DNA of 64,000 bases, taken from positions 1,380,001-1,444,000 of the forward strand of contig CAUEEP010000742.1 of assembly GCA_958450365.1 (NCBI GenBank), read 5' to 3'. The translations under genes and the position numbers were made by a program. This document shows, piece after piece, positions 12,138 to 24,500 of the stretch. Position 1 is the first letter of the stretch; every line of letters starts with the position of its first letter. The notes under the pieces were generated by a model. The model had not been told where the DNA came from, did not search any database, and saw only the letters and a program-made list of their open reading frames with translations. This DNA is from Mesorhabditis belari. Taxonomy: Eukaryota; Nematoda; Chromadorea; Rhabditida; Rhabditidae.

Positions 12138-14812
12138 TCAAATCGTTTGTCGCCTCTTCTTGAGAGCCTCGAAGCTAAGCGCAGCACTCTTGCCAGTGAT
12201 CATCTCCAGTGTGTCCCTTCGATCGTCGATTCTCCGGAAACACCAAATGTTGATTATCCTGAAAATTCTTCAGCTTTAGCTTGATTTGCTTGACAAGTTA
12301 CTACAAAATAGAAAAACGAATCAATTGAATAACTTGAAAATCTCTACAAATCTCAAGCCATTCCGTTGACTTTGTTTCTCTATCTTGCACCAATTTGATC
12401 GATAAACAAGTCTTGATAATAAGATAGATAGATAATAAGAGATAAACAAGATCGATAAACAAGTCTTCACCCCATGATAATGTAGAAAAAGAAATATCGA
12501 TTAAGCTCAAGAAATGATTCAAAGACGCTCAAAGTGTTCGATCCAAATGAGCTCTTAACGAGGATTCCAATGCTTGGGAAGACAATTTTTGTGATTAGCA
12601 TCAAGAAAGAGTTGGTGAGCATCTAAGAGAAATTAGTTTAATGTTGAAAACTCAGAAAAACAGTCATTGACATTTTGATTTACCTGTAGCATCAATAACG
12701 ACTCAGCATAAGATACTTTGTTGTGAACTTTTAACTGAAATTAGATTGACATCACTGCAAAGAAGTCAACGGGTTATGAATTTGTAAATTAATAACACTG
12801 GAGACTGGAGAAAATGCTTGATTAGAAGAAACAATGAAGCTCTAATCACATCAATAATTTCAATAAGCTAATCTTAGCAGTGCTCAACTTTTTACAATCT
12901 TTTTAGAGATCCTTGTTAATGAACGAATTTTTAAGGATCTCTTTGATAAGCCACTAAGGAGTTTAACTGTAGTAGAGTAAATTTGTGTAGAGAAAATCGT
13001 AGAGTAACTGTAGCTAATAGTGAGCTGTAGCTAGTCACGAATAATGTTACCTCTTTAACTTTCCGTCTTGTCACAACATCGAAAGCAATCATAAGAAACA
13101 TTGGGATAGCGTGAATCCAATCAAAGAGCTCGTTGAGAATGAGTGATCCAGGAAACAGCAAATAGATTTCAGCGGCAATGACACAGAGAAATGAGGGAAG
13201 GATTGCTTGGAGGAGGGGCCATTTCAGAGAGTAGCTAGATTAGAGTTTAGAGATTAAAGATTCTTTTTAAACTTTAAAAGAACGGAATTTAGATTTGGCT
13301 TGAAACTTTCTGTTCCACTCACCTAGAGTAAAATCCATCAAAAAAGACCGCTAAAAATCGATTCGTTGAGATGAAAAGTTGACAGATTTGTGTAATCTCA
13401 AATAGACAATAATGAGTAGAAATAAATCGATAAACATTCTCATAAAAAGCTTTCGTTTCAACAGTACAATCGACATTTTTCATCGTTTTCGTCTCCGAAA
13501 TGTGACAGTGATAATAGAAGGAATAGATGAGAGAGAAGAGGAATTTGTGGATGTTCTCCGTGGCGATCAGTAGCCTGAAATTTGCAAAAATTTACATGAA
13601 AAGTTGTAATCAATAGAGAAAATGAGGCTTTTCAAAATCTCTCACCGAATTGATAGCATCAACTCATCGTTTATAAAAACAAAGTAAACGACAAGTGGTG
13701 AGATGAAGAGATTGACAATGTTTTGCTAAAGGTTATTCAATTTTTTTTAAAAACTCCAGTCAAACCTTGTTAGTAACCAAAGTTTTTAGTCTCAAAAAGT
13801 AAAAATACATTTATGGACCTCCTACATATTTGTCACCTAAACTCGATTGTGAATGAATGTTTTAAAGGTCACTAACGAGGTCTATATATCATTGCTGTTC
13901 AATTCTTTCGTCAATGATGATTTATTAGCACTAATTTATTAGCAAATAATTGATCGTTATGGTTTCTTTGTTTCTTTGTTTTCTCTTATTTGTTATGGTT
14001 TTTTAAATTGTTTCCAGTTGACGAGTTGTTGAACTGGTCATTTCGAATCGACTTTAGAAAACGATTTCCACTTTCTAAAAACTTGATCACTGTTCTTTGA
14101 GCAAACAGAAATCGTTCTTAAAGTACTTTTGGATAATCTTTGACGATTTGAAATTAATTACAGTCAAGCATGGAAAGATTAATTACAGTTAATTACAGTC
14201 TTAGGCTGGACCTGGTCTGATCCGAAGGGTTCGGGCTGGACCTGGTCCGATTCGGAGGGTTCGGGTTGGACCTGGTCTGATCCGGAGGGTTCGGGTTGGA
14301 CCTGGTCTGATCCGGAGGGTTCGGGTTGGACCTGGTCAGCCCGAACCTGGAATGAGCTTGGTAAATCGCAAAGAGTCTGGACTTGGACCGGTCCGGGCTG
14401 GCTTTTTTTAAAGAAGCCTTCGGTGCAGGTGTAAAAAGCTTGGCCCGACGGATCTGGACCGGATCAGAGCCGGTCCAGGCCATGCTTGACTACAATAACC
14501 TTTTTGGTTAAGCTATTGATACTGTCGACAAAGCTGAAATGATTTTGCGATTTTTTAGCTTCTAGAGGCTTCTTCGAGACAAACCATGTAACTTGCAAGT
14601 AACAGCAAGGCTTCCAATGTTTCCATCAAATTCACATCAATGTCCGCTTTTTCCGTTTCGTTAGACCATTTCAATGAGTTTTCAGCTAACTGAAGCCCCA
14701 CATAGATCCCTAGATTTCTGCTTGAAAAGCTTGTTTTGCTCAACAAACCCTCAAGCACTAAAACCACTAGCAAAACAATGAAAATCCCCGAAAATCGATA
14801 GAATATTTTCAT
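12138..14812 (-). CDS. Serpentine (7TM) receptor, copy 1
   Basis: Six exons are phase-consistent on the minus strand: 13725-13646, 13574-13323, 13234-13051, 12734-12684, 12622-12471 and 12258-12138, together 279 residues. A likely first exon 14812-14585 starts MKIFYRFSGIFIVLLVVLVL and ends at an ATG|GTTTGT donor in phase 0; this gives 355 aa, but the joining is inferred. Hydrophobic segments include NIVNLFISPLVVYFVFI, ATENIHKFLFSLIYSFYY, CQLFISTNRFLAVFF, PLLQAILPSFLCVIAAEIY, AIPMFLMIAFDVV and FFFYIIMGIINIWCF. The cytoplasmic tail ends ALKKRRQTI. The layout fits a nematode chemoreceptor-like GPCR, expected in the membrane of sensory neurons; the exact subfamily is not clear (SRX/SRG-type rather than STR). 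The near-identical copy 2 at 56992-59762 is also intact. Confidence 0.8.
14162..14493. repeat. Element with 30-bp tandem repeats
   Basis: Ends CAGTCAAGCATGG and CCATGCTTGACTAC face each other. Inside, about 4.5 units of a 30-bp sequence (GGTTGGACCTGGTCTGATCC plus ten bases) occupy 14204-14337. The corresponding place in copy 2 (about 59270-59300) has only one unit, so the array expanded or contracted after the duplication. Confidence 0.75.
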
Positions 14813-15186
14813 TGTTGACAAAGTTCAACAAAAGCGAATTTTATGCTTACAATGATTTTGAAGAGCTGACACAGCTTTGAACTCAAATCACTAAAACTCT
14901 CACGAGTACAATTTTTCTTCTTTTCGCTAAATTTGGGCTTTTTTTCTAGGAGAAAGTGCTCTTCACTGGCCCCCGAGTTGCAAAAAATTGTTTTTTTAGA
15001 AAAGTCGGTAAGCTCTTTACAGAACCAAAGATTCACTTTACATATTCTCCAGGTGTCGACGGTGATTCTTTACTTTTTCGTGCCACTAATTTGGTATTTC
15101 TATGTTGGTTTTGTGAATGGATTTTGGTTGACAAGTCGGTTGTTCTGTTCGTATTTGGCTTAGGATTTGTCGATCGAACATAAAAT

Positions 15187-15324
15187 AGTAACGGAAAATA
15201 ACTTTGCCTGGAGTTGTCGGATTCGGCTGATTTTGATGTGATTCGATTAGAAATTTGTATTGAATGACTCAAATCAGCCGAATCGCAAAAGTCCAGGCAA
15301 AATTATGGTCAATTACCATCACTA
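15187..15324. mobile_element. MITE copy 2, cut by a Tc1-like insertion
   Basis: Begins AGTAACGGAAAATAACTTTG and runs to CAATTACCATCACTA, where the Tc1-like element at 15325 begins; the MITE end (TACTATGGACGTTCGG) resumes at 15835. Comparison with copies at 6461 and 16592 supports nesting. Confidence 0.7.
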
Positions 15325-15834
15325 CAGGGTTGTCCAGGATTACGGGGACTAGGGGTACCTTTGATATTGCATATTTTTTTTCCTTATAATTTCTATATTC
15401 TTTTTGTCTTTCTTTTGGTTTATTTTATTTATTTAACTCTTTACTTACTAGATTTCCTCAAAAAAAATGTCTCCTTTTCGCATGGCCAAGAAGTCAGTGT
15501 ACCGAGATGTGATCATCGACCTACACAAGCGTGGCGTTCTGCATGGAGTGTGTTGGAAACACATGCATGCTCGAAACCCCATCTAACAGTCGATTCTTTG
15601 AGAAAACCCCTTCAGAAAGCTTGGGACGAGCTGGGCACGCCCGCACGCCTTCTCGCCACCGACGCATTCCCAAAACGCCTCCAGGTGTGTGTTGCCGCCA
15701 AGGGAGAGCTTTTTGAAAAAAAAAAGTAAATTTTTATGTTAAATTATTTTATTAAGATAAATTTTTGCTGTTTTGATGTAAGGTGATTTTTAAATCCTGA
15801 AGTTCTTTAGTCCCCGTAATTCTGGACAACCCTG
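15325..15834. mobile_element. Tc1/mariner-like element, 510 bp, internally deleted
   Basis: Ends CAGGGTTGTCCAGgATTACG and the complement of CAGGGTTGTCCAGaATTACG, with TA on both sides (15323-15324, 15835-15836). A + strand frame at 15467 starts MSPFRMAKKSVYRDVIIDLH, an N-terminal transposase DNA-binding start, but breaks down after about 30 residues. The catalytic domain is absent. Confidence 0.85.
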
Positions 15835-15836
15835 TA

Positions 15837-17150
15837 TACTATGGACGTTCGGTAAATTTCGCTTTACGCTTTACTTTTCGTTCCATTACTGGACTATAGA
15901 CTGTAATAAAGCCCGATTGCGTTAAGAGTACTCAAAATATTGGACAACGTTTCTGAGTTTTCACGGCACAGCCTCAACAACCATTCTTCTATCAATTTAC
16001 GATAGCTATCGTCAATGTTTACTTCATTTCATCAAAAGATCAGTGAAAATTCAAACGAAAAAGGTTTTTCTTTTTTTTTTGTGACGAGACTTTTATCCCA
16101 TTGATAATGATTTGTCACTTTTTAGCATCCAACAATGCTGATCCAATCGATTGGCAGTTGACACTTCGGTGTTTTGTTTGAAAAATGCATTTTATTGCCA
16201 TAAATGTTTGCTTGTTATTTGTTTCTCTATTACTATGACTCATTTTATGATTCTAAATTGAAACTTCGATCAAATGAAAAGTCCTGTAGACCAGAGTTCT
16301 TGCAAAAAAACACCCCAAGAACACTTGTCCGGCAAAACTCAAAAACTAAAAGTAAGAAAAACGCTTGCTGACAAGAGCCTTTCAGCTTTGTAATTCCCTT
16401 TAATGGTTAATTTTCTTATTGGTTTGCTTGCTTGCTTACTTCTTCTTCTTCTTCTTTAGTGGCAAATTGAAGGTGACGACCGCTGAAACAAAAGAAAAAA
16501 AAATTGAGTTTGCTTGGACTTGTTGCTGACTTTATGTCTGACGTTCTTGATCCAAACGATCATTGTACTTTTCCGCGTTCTTGATCCAAACGATCATTGT
16601 ACAGCAACGGAAATTGACCATAACCTTGCCGGGACTTTGCCAATTTGGCTGATTTTGATATCATTTGATGGAGAATTTGATTTCCTATCGAATGACCATA
16701 AAGTCAGCAACAAGTCCAAGCAAACTCATGAGCAACTTTCGTTACCGCACTATCGGAGTTCGTGAACAGATGTAACAGAGAGCTGAGTTGAATAGAGTTG
16801 AACAGAATGGAACAGAGAGATTCCAAATGATTGTCTCGACTCAGCTTGATTCTCCGAAATCGAAATAAAAATATTTTCATGTTTTTCAATATTATTTTTA
16901 CTGTAGTTTGCATAAAACAACATTTCAAAATAAAATTTTAAATTCTAAACTCGGAATTCGTTGGTTTACCATGTTTTGATCGTCCCTAAAACACCACTAA
17001 AGTGCAATAAACAGCGTATATCCACATTTTGCTATCAGAAAAACATTGAGTTCTTTTTATGACAGTTCTTTTTGTGATTTTTCTCAATCTTTTCAGAATT
17101 GATGGCTTTTTCTGCTTTTGATCTATAGTTAGACGAATCCTAGAACAATC
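15837..17150. other. Intergenic, no gene seen
   Basis: AT-rich, with a TTC microsatellite near 16440 and MITE copy 3 at 16592-16757. No exon could be supported. Confidence 0.5.
16592..16757. mobile_element. MITE, CAGTAACGGAAATTG family, copy 3
   Basis: Left end GTACAGCAACGGAAATTGAC and right end GCAACTTTCGTTACCGCACT face each other. The outside right flank (ATCGGAGTTCG) resembles the same place next to copies 1 and 2. Confidence 0.65.
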
Positions 17151-17159
17151 TCACACTCT

Positions 17160-17565
17160 AAGCTGTAGATGCTGTTAGAAAAAGTGACAATGATTTGCCT
17201 AATGCCCTGAAAGATCTTCCTGCACGTTTTGATCGATTCTTCAAAACAAGAATCCTTTGTGATTCAAATCAAATAGGATTTCGTTTAACGAAAGTTGAGA
17301 AATCGTTTACTTGCAATCCGTTTTCCTAAGATTCAATTCGATTCGCTTTTACTTTCCTTTTTGAATTTTGTCCATCTAAAAGACTAATTTTAAGATTATT
17401 TCATCAAAAATACATGTTTTCTCTTTTTCACTTAATTCATTTAATGATCAATTCTTTAGAGGAATTCTTTGTGATTTCAATCAAATACGATTTGGTTTAA
17501 AAAAAAAAGTAGTGAAAACGTTTACTTACGATCCGTAATTCTTCAGCTGAACTCTAAATTCGTTT
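17160..17565 (+). repeat. Duplicated 400-bp segment, copy 1
   Basis: Matches 63052-63560 in the same orientation (start GCTGTAGATGCTGTTAGAAA). The copy at 63 kb has an expanded 18-bp tandem repeat not present here. No coding signal seen. Confidence 0.85.
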
Positions 17566-17769
17566 TCCATTTTTTTTAATTTCCATTTAATGTGCTTTTT
17601 TAGTCAATTCTTTCGATATTTGAGATCTTCCATTTCTAAACAAAATTATTTGAAAAGTATCAAATCAAGGAAAGTAAAAAACGTATAATAATGCACCAGA
17701 AATTCAGTAATATTCAATTAACAACAAGCGAGGGTAGATTAAACGCAAAGATTAAAAGATTTTATCAAA

Positions 17770-17804
17770 AAAGGGCGAGGGCCATTATTTAGTTGCCAAC
17801 CTAA
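17770..17804. mobile_element. Solo mariner terminal repeat
   Basis: On the minus strand the sequence TTAGGTTGGCAACTAAATAA starts at 17804, next to a TA, and closely matches the terminal repeat of the mariner at 23373-24529. The opposite end was not found, so the element is truncated. It interrupts the second domain of the lectin relic at 17805-18110. Confidence 0.75.
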
Positions 17805-18110
17805 TAACAGAGACCAGTCTTCGCGAAGTACGTCCATCCAGTGGGACAAGTGTGAACTAAAAGCAAACTCCTGTCGTCTTTTGACGTCAATTACCGTAAT
17901 CGATCGAGCAAACGGATGTACGGCTCGAATTACAATCGGCGCCCTTCCACTTCCCGGTTTGTCCATCAATGATTGCACACGACCATCCAGTCAACATCAC
18001 CGGTTCTCCGGGCGCCCAATTCTGGTATTTCAGGGTGGATCCATCCGCGTAAACCCAAGTGAAATTTTGCGTTTGTTCCACTCCGATATATGGAGAAGAA
18101 TCCCCAATTT
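17805..18110 (-). pseudogene. C-type lectin gene, broken by a mariner end
   Basis: Exon 18110-17895 reads SSPYIGVEQTQNFTWVYADG, KYQNWAPGEP, then WKGADCNSSRTSVC: the second half of a C-type lectin domain with the usual W, DG, NW and terminal Cys pair. Exon 17856 downward, phase-matched, starts the next domain with CPTGWTYFAKTGLCY. Right after that codon the frame enters a mariner terminal repeat and stops (TAG at about 17803). Upstream exons (signal peptide and first half of domain 1) were not identified. The layout resembles the intact two-domain lectin at 21513-25713. The missing 5' part and the interruption make it a likely pseudogene. Confidence 0.75.
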
Positions 18111-18164
18111 CTGAACGTTTTTTTTAGCTTTTCTTTGACGCAATTACTTACGATTAGACATTAC

Positions 18165-18412
18165 TTCTGTAAAATGGCGAACATTTGAAATGCGAAATAA
18201 CATAGCTGATCTCGGTGCTAAACAAAAATCACTGATCGGGCTCATTCCAAACTCGAAAAATATTGCGTGAATCAAGTTCACCATTAATTACTCTTAAATC
18301 GGAAAAGCACCTGTTCGAAGTGAAAAGGTCAGCATTTCCCTGACATCGATTTTCGATTTTCTTCACTAAAATTCTTTTCAATTGAAAGTGGCTTTCAAAA
18401 ATCAAATTATTT
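18165..18412 (-). repeat. Duplicated segment, inverted copy of 33700-33942
   Basis: The minus strand here matches the + strand at 33700-33942 almost base for base. The shared frame reads LFTSNRCFSDLRVINGELDS and continues VWNEPDQ; in this copy a stop replaces the Ser after DQ, while the copy at 33.8 kb stays open. Family not recognised. Confidence 0.8.
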
Positions 18413-19283
18413 GTATAAGTTTATATTTTCTACTTCTAGAAACTGCCATTCTCAAAAGTTTCCGTATGATTTCAGCATCCAAGTCTAGATACTGAAACCA
18501 TACGGAATATTGAATAAAGTCTTACATGAAATCTTACCGACTCTCGTCAACGGATTTCTTTCCAATGGCACCTCCCACATATCGTCGGGAAATTGTCGGG
18601 AAATTAAAGGAGAAATCCTCAAATTTAATTGCTCAGATTTTGAATCAGTTATAACGATACTTTCCAAGTGTCCCGTTAAGACTTGAGGCATGAAACTAAA
18701 ATCGTTTTGGATCATCTTATAACTTCAAGGATAAAAGTTAAGCCAAAAAAACTCCCAAATTTTCAGCTGTTAAGTCCAAAGAAACAGGAGAGTGTTCAGT
18801 GCAAATTCGCTCTTCCGATCTTCACCGCGTTTTATTGAGAATCGTCTATCGAGAGTTTTCCCCTGAACTTCTCGCGCACATGGTCCACTACAATTGAGTC
18901 GACATTGTGTTCAACGGCTCTTTGATGCGACTATTCATTTGTTGAAAGATTGGGTGAAGTGATCGTGAAACCATTTTGGGAACGAAGTGCTCAGTGATCA
19001 AACGGTGAAAAATTATTGTGTAAAATGACTGCTTAAATTTTTTAGCTTTTGCAGTTTTGTGCTTATTTGTTTAAATTCGTTTTATGCACAGACTAGTAAC
19101 TACCTAAATTTGTTGATAAAGTTATGGCTCATTTCTTTGGTGTGCGATATGTTGTTTCAACAAAAGTGTAAAAATTTTGTAAAAGAAATGCATTCACATT
19201 ATAAGAGCATTCACATTAAAACAGCATTTACATTAAATTTGGATCCTATTCAATTATACCCCCCTCCAAAAGCTGTCGTGCAT
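18413..19283. other. Unresolved region with a small hairpin motif
   Basis: A 32-bp sequence at 18479-18510 (CCAAGTCTAGATACTGAAAC and twelve more bases) recurs at 37988-38019. Here it is preceded by TCCGTATGATTTCAG, which pairs with its CTGAAACCATACGGA to form a hairpin. At 18781-18900 a + frame reads SSDLHRVLLRIVYREFSPEL before a stop; it may be an exon fragment, but no splice partners were found. Confidence 0.4.
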
Positions 19284-20845
19284 CAATGTAAATAAAGCCC
19301 CGCAAAATTTGCTTGCTTTAACTTGGTCTTCAATTCGAATAACCACATTTTCATACAAACTTCGATGCGCATTTCCAACGTTTTAAGTTTTAACAAGCTT
19401 TATGAGAGTTTTGGGCATTTTCCACAAACCCCCAGTTGATTTATTTTCATACGATAATTTAATGGTGAGTTATAATTTGATTGTTAGTTGTGCTATAAAG
19501 TGTCAAACAATTTGCATAAAAAGTTTATTAATAAAAAATCCCGGTCCCAAAAAATACCCGTATCATACAATTTTTTTCCAATTCATGGGTCTTCATTCGG
19601 GGTTGTATCCGTTATTTCGAAGCTGGACCACGAGATCGATGATTATTTCGGGGTCGGTAGTAGAAATGACCAAATTGACGGTTCCAACGTCATGTGGTTG
19701 ACCATGCGAACACTAAATGACAAGAGTTAGAAATTTTAATTAGGTTTCAGTGCGATTGGTATTTCACAACAAAAATTTCACTAGCGTTTTGTTTATAAAT
19801 AAATCTTTACCATCAAGCGAAGATTACGAACTGTCAAAACGCGTCGGTTTCTCACAGCGTTCGTTTGGTTGTAGGAAGGATTGCCTCGGCGATGCTGTTG
19901 CAGGGTGAAAGTTTCATTCTCAAAATCGATTACGATTTCATCTCCGTTGACGGTCCAAGTGAACAGTTGTTGCTGAACGTCTTCGATTTCGAAACGAAGT
20001 TGAGCAGCCATACTTCTAAAATCTTCAAGTTAAATTATTAATTTGAACACTTTTTTGCCTATCTTTATTCAATTTGTTTTCTGAATAGTTACAGCACGAA
20101 TATCATTATAATTTTTCCCAAATAAAAGTTGTTGATAGTTTAGTTTACAATCTTATGAAACCAATTTAGGTATTTTCGAAACGAATTTGCGCAGATCTTC
20201 CTGTTTTTTCTGATAAAACCTCTAAAATCAGAGCCTTTTCTAATCGCTCTTTCTAATAGTCAGCTTTATATAATTAGTACACCTTTACATTGCTAGCAAG
20301 TGTGGGTTATTTGATCTACTAATCATTGAAAACCAAAAATTGAAAAAAGTTAGTCATACCCAAATTGTTAAATTTAATACAGAAAGTACAAAAAATTAAA
20401 AACTAACCGATTTGCGCGACGAAAAGTAAACAATGAAACTTTCACTTTCTTTTGAGATTTCTAATTTCTGAAATGAAATGCAAATTTGGTCAACTTTCTG
20501 TAGCTAATTTAATTTGATAGAGATGTTTGTGTTTCAACTTACCACCAATCTTTTTTTAAATATATATGGCGAGTAGACTAAAAAACAAGAAAACTAGCTC
20601 CAAAAAAATAACTTAGTAATAAAGATGAGCCAAACTCACTTTATTATGAGTACGGTGTAATAAGGTTAAAAAAACGAACGGTTACCACTCACGCGCATGT
20701 CGCTACTTTTTGGACCCACTTTTTTTCGTCATCAAATGAATCATTTTTCGTTTCAAACAATTCCTCATCACTTTCTGAAGAGCTCGAACGTATGGTTCGA
20801 GTTTCATTTGACTTTGATAGTTTTATCTAAAATCGTTACATATTT
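19284..20845 (-). repeat. Duplicated block A
   Basis: Matches 33971-35507 (block B, same orientation) and, inverted, about 54360-55815 (block C). It contains one small two-exon gene (19593-20011). Homology to B and C ends near 20845, whereas B and C continue into another gene. Confidence 0.92.
19593..20011 (-). CDS. Small fast-evolving protein, family member A
   Basis: Exons 20011-19811 and 19712-19593 join (GATG|GTAAAG donor, TCATTTAG acceptor, 98-nt intron, phase 0) into 106 residues. It starts MAAQLRFEIEDVQQQLFTWT and ends LRNNGYNPE. No signal peptide, membrane segment or known domain is seen; one Cys (CSHGQPHDVG) opens the second exon. It is charged and probably a compact beta-rich or cytosolic protein. 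Siblings at 34187-34611 and 55102-55520 share intron position and phase. Against the sibling at 55 kb I count 27 replacement codons and 3 silent ones, although the intron differs at only 3 of 98 positions. The open frame kept in all three copies and this substitution pattern argue for a real gene under diversifying selection. Function unknown. Confidence 0.75.
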
Positions 20846-21512
20846 CGGAGAAATACCGATTTCCTGATAACGGTTAAGTTTGATTTGAGTTCAGACTTAT
20901 TCCCGAGAAAATTGTCGATGCTTACAATTAGATGGCCGAATCTTGATGGCCTAGTCCCATCTGTTCTAGCCTGAGCAGATTAAAACTTTCAGAAAACTTA
21001 GCAGGCAATGCTCAATTTTCTCTTTTTGTAAAGTCTATTTCCGCTGTACTGAAACTTTTGGGGATATGATATATTTGCGTCGTGTCATTTGCGCAACGTT
21101 TAGCTATATAACTTTTTCTAGAAATCTAGCCAGAATGGATTTTGTTCTGCAGACTTTGTTGTAACATCGTTAAGGTTAATTAAACGAAAGAAAAAAGATC
21201 ATCAAAGAGAGGCAGTATGAGTTTTTTTGATCTTGCTACTAGAGCTCGGAATCGTCGTGTAAAATTTGTTTGAATAAAGAAAAATGAAGGAAAAAAGACC
21301 CTTTAAAAAATAGAGGACGGAGACTTGACCGACTGTCTTTGTGTGGTAGAGCGAAATCATAGTATACATTAATATAGTATACATTAGAAATCATAGTATT
21401 TTTTGAATAAGTATGTATTTATAAGAAGCTAAAAGAATGAAATGCGTTTGATAAAAAAATGTTTATAAATGATTTTTGGATCATTGCTCTAGAGTTCGAG
21501 AGAAGTCGTCGA
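20846..21512. other. Intergenic, nothing recognised
   Basis: AT-rich sequence between block A and the 3' end of the lectin gene. No exon or repeat family identified. Confidence 0.4.
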
Positions 21513-24500
21513 TCATTTCTTGCATATGAAGCGGTTGTAGAAGAAATCCTCTCCCCAATTGCTCCAATAAGCACTTTGTAGACATCGCGGGTCGTTGATT
21601 ATCTCAAACAAAAAAATGTACTTGTTAAATTAAATTTAAAACTATCTTTTGATGTATAACAAGCACTAGGCTGCCTGTTTTTATGTTCTCCGAAGTCAAA
21701 GCATGGCAACCAAGAGTGTGCGGATATGATCAGACAGTTTTGGATTATGGAGCTAAAACTTCGGATCAATTGAAGTTTAATGTTAGGTCTCTAACATTAT
21801 AACGGAAAAAATAGCTGACGGTGAGAAATCATTTAATCAAAATATGCAAGTCATTCGACTTGTAATTTCGACTCTTTATTTGTATGGTTGAAAGTTTGAT
21901 ACGCAATCTAAAAATTCTCGAGTCCGGGCCAGATAATTAATTTATCCGAAGATTTTCGTTTAATCCGAAACCAGATACCAATTGGCAACCTACAAAATTC
22001 AAAGGCTTAACAGAGTTCAAGAGATAGGTTCAAGAGATAGGCAAACTACTTTGATTGTTGAGCGTTATCGGAATTCAAATTTATCGAGTACCCCATACGT
22101 ATTCGTGCCAGCTGTGCAATTTTTCGTTGCGTCGAAATTGAAGGATGTATCATCTGTCCATGCTTTGTAGAAACCGGCACAAATTAAACCGATAACAGCT
22201 TGATCCTTGGCGCAATCAATGGTTGCAACAATCGTGCTGTCAGTTGCAATTTCCTCTAAACGTTTTGGTGCTATAGCTAGGGTTGTTTCAAAAGTCAAGT
22301 GCCATAGGGTTAAGCCAAAGCCTTGGCCCGGGTTTTTTTTGGGTGGACCAAGGAAAATATCAAGAAAAAGGTCCCACTGCCAGTAGTTTCCGTCAATTGG
22401 TTTTGATTTGATGAACACAAATTTACACGTTTGACAAAAGTGGGCCAAGATCCAGGCCAAGACTAAGCCAAAGCCAGGCCTTAATTTAAAACTAACTTAA
22501 GGGAAACTTCAATTTACAATTTCTGATCTAAACTGTAAAACTAAGCCCATCAAATTCGTCAAACTCAACAAACTTTAGTAGTTGCTCTAATCTCAACCGT
22601 TAACATAGAATCAATTCTATTGTGTCGACTTATTCGCAATTCTCGGAAAAAGTCACCCTTGAGAAAGTCGAATTCGTCTTGACTGTGAATAGAAACAACA
22701 GTGGCATTGTAATATTGACACGTTTCCTCTGCTCCATAAATTGTGGACGACACCATTCTGTCTTCCAGAGCCGCATCCTAAATTTGCTTGAAATAAAAAA
22801 AAAGAAAAACTTACGTAAAAGTAATAACATTTCCCGTTGAATGGCACCCAACCAGCGTGGCAAACTGAAATACAAAAAAATTTCTCCACAAAAAAGCTTT
22901 ACTCGACGGGTTATAGATAGAGTGTGTTCCTCTCAAATAATGATATTCTAAAAAGTACTTTTACTCAAAAAAAAACCAATCAGTTTTCAACCGTTCGGCT
23001 TAGTTTTGACTTCATTGATTGAGTCTTGTCATTTCTCATCGATTGACACCAATGAATGGTTGACTGGTTGAAAACTAATTATTTTCAAAAAAGAGTACTT
23101 TTTAGAATGTCATTATTCAAGAGGAATACGCTTTATGTAATTATAAGATTTGTCGTAGTTTAATAAGTGAGAGCCAAAAACTTCAGACGACAAACTTGGA
23201 TGAAAGGCTGTTGTGGTGATCGCCGGGGAAGCGTCGGGTATTGAACAAATAAACGACGAGGTGGTACCACAATCCACGGAAATCCACTGATAACTTTGAG
23301 CATTTTGTAGTGTGCAGCCCATATTTGGTAGAGGATGGCCTAAAGTGTCGAGTTTTGAGATATCAAGATATATTAGGTTGGCAACTTAATAATGACGCGT
23401 CACTACTAACATGTTTTTGAATTCAAGCGCCGTTTCTTCCCTCTTGCAAAACAAAGAAAGATATCTGCATAAATAACAAGGCGCAAATTTCATCATTCGC
23501 TTTGGCAAAAAATGGAGGACAAAAATCCGTATTCGAGCGCATTGTTCTACGATTTAAACAAGGAAAACACCAGCTGAACCTTCGCACGATCATCACTGTT
23601 TTTGGGGAGGAAAGTAACACATTCGGCAATGTCAACGATGGTTTCAAAGATTCCAAGGCGGCGATGAAAGCCCGTAGACGAGCCACACCAAGGACACCCC
23701 AGAAGTGGTCGACGATGACTTGCTCGCCAATTGAAGATTGCCCAACACCACCGTTCGTGAGTTGGCAGAAATATTGAAGACCCATACGACAATCAAAAAC
23801 ATTACACAAACTGGGAAAAGAACGAGTTGGAAAATGGGTTCCCACGAACGACCCAAAGCAACAAAATGTCGCCCAATTTTGTTACAAAATTGTAAACAAA
23901 CGACTTTTTCACAGGGTTTTGACTTCTGACGAAACGTGGATCAACTACGAGAACGTTAAGCGCAAAAACAATGGCATCTGCTGGGCAGACCCCTCAAACC
24001 ACCCCAAACCTGAACCATGGGAAGAAGATAATGCTCTGTGCTGGTGGAACTTCAAGGGATGGTGCATGTGAAGGCTGAAACCTGGCCAAACCGTCGATGC
24101 TGATCTTTATTCGAAGCAATTAATGAGAGTTAACGGGTCTTTGAAGAAATTGGGACCAAACCGGAGAGAGTCAGATTTTACACGACAACGCAAAACCCAC
24201 ACTGCAAAGACACATAAGAAAACGGAAACTTGGCTGGAAAGTTTTGCCCCACGCGTCTTATTCACCTGATCTGGTTCCCAAATTACTTTGTTTCGGCGCG
24301 AAGCACTTTTAGAGGGAGAAAAGTTCGATGATCTGCCAGGCAAAAAGCAGTGAAGACACTTCGCCTCAAAAACTCCCAAGTTCTTCGAGGAGGAACCGGG
24401 ATTTGCGCAGAAGAGGGAAGAAGTCATAGATACTAATGGAGAATACCTTTCGAATTGAAAGCTCTTCTTTTGTGTTTTTTTGAAATAAATGATTTGTTAC

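Larger units (their letters stand above)
11014..15002 (+). repeat. Segmental duplication, copy 1 (direct)
   Basis: About 4.0 kb that recurs in the same orientation at 55831-59952. Most stretches are near identical, including introns. Differences: copy 2 carries a 180-bp hAT-like insertion (57612-57791); copy 1 has extra 30-bp units at 14204-14337 and extra bases near 11513; copy 2 has extra bases near 56690. The left edge in copy 2 abuts duplicated block C. Confidence 0.95.

Noticed and set aside
14193..14483. Frame with repeated DQTRSNPNPP
   Set aside because: Translation of the 30-bp tandem array inside a non-coding element.
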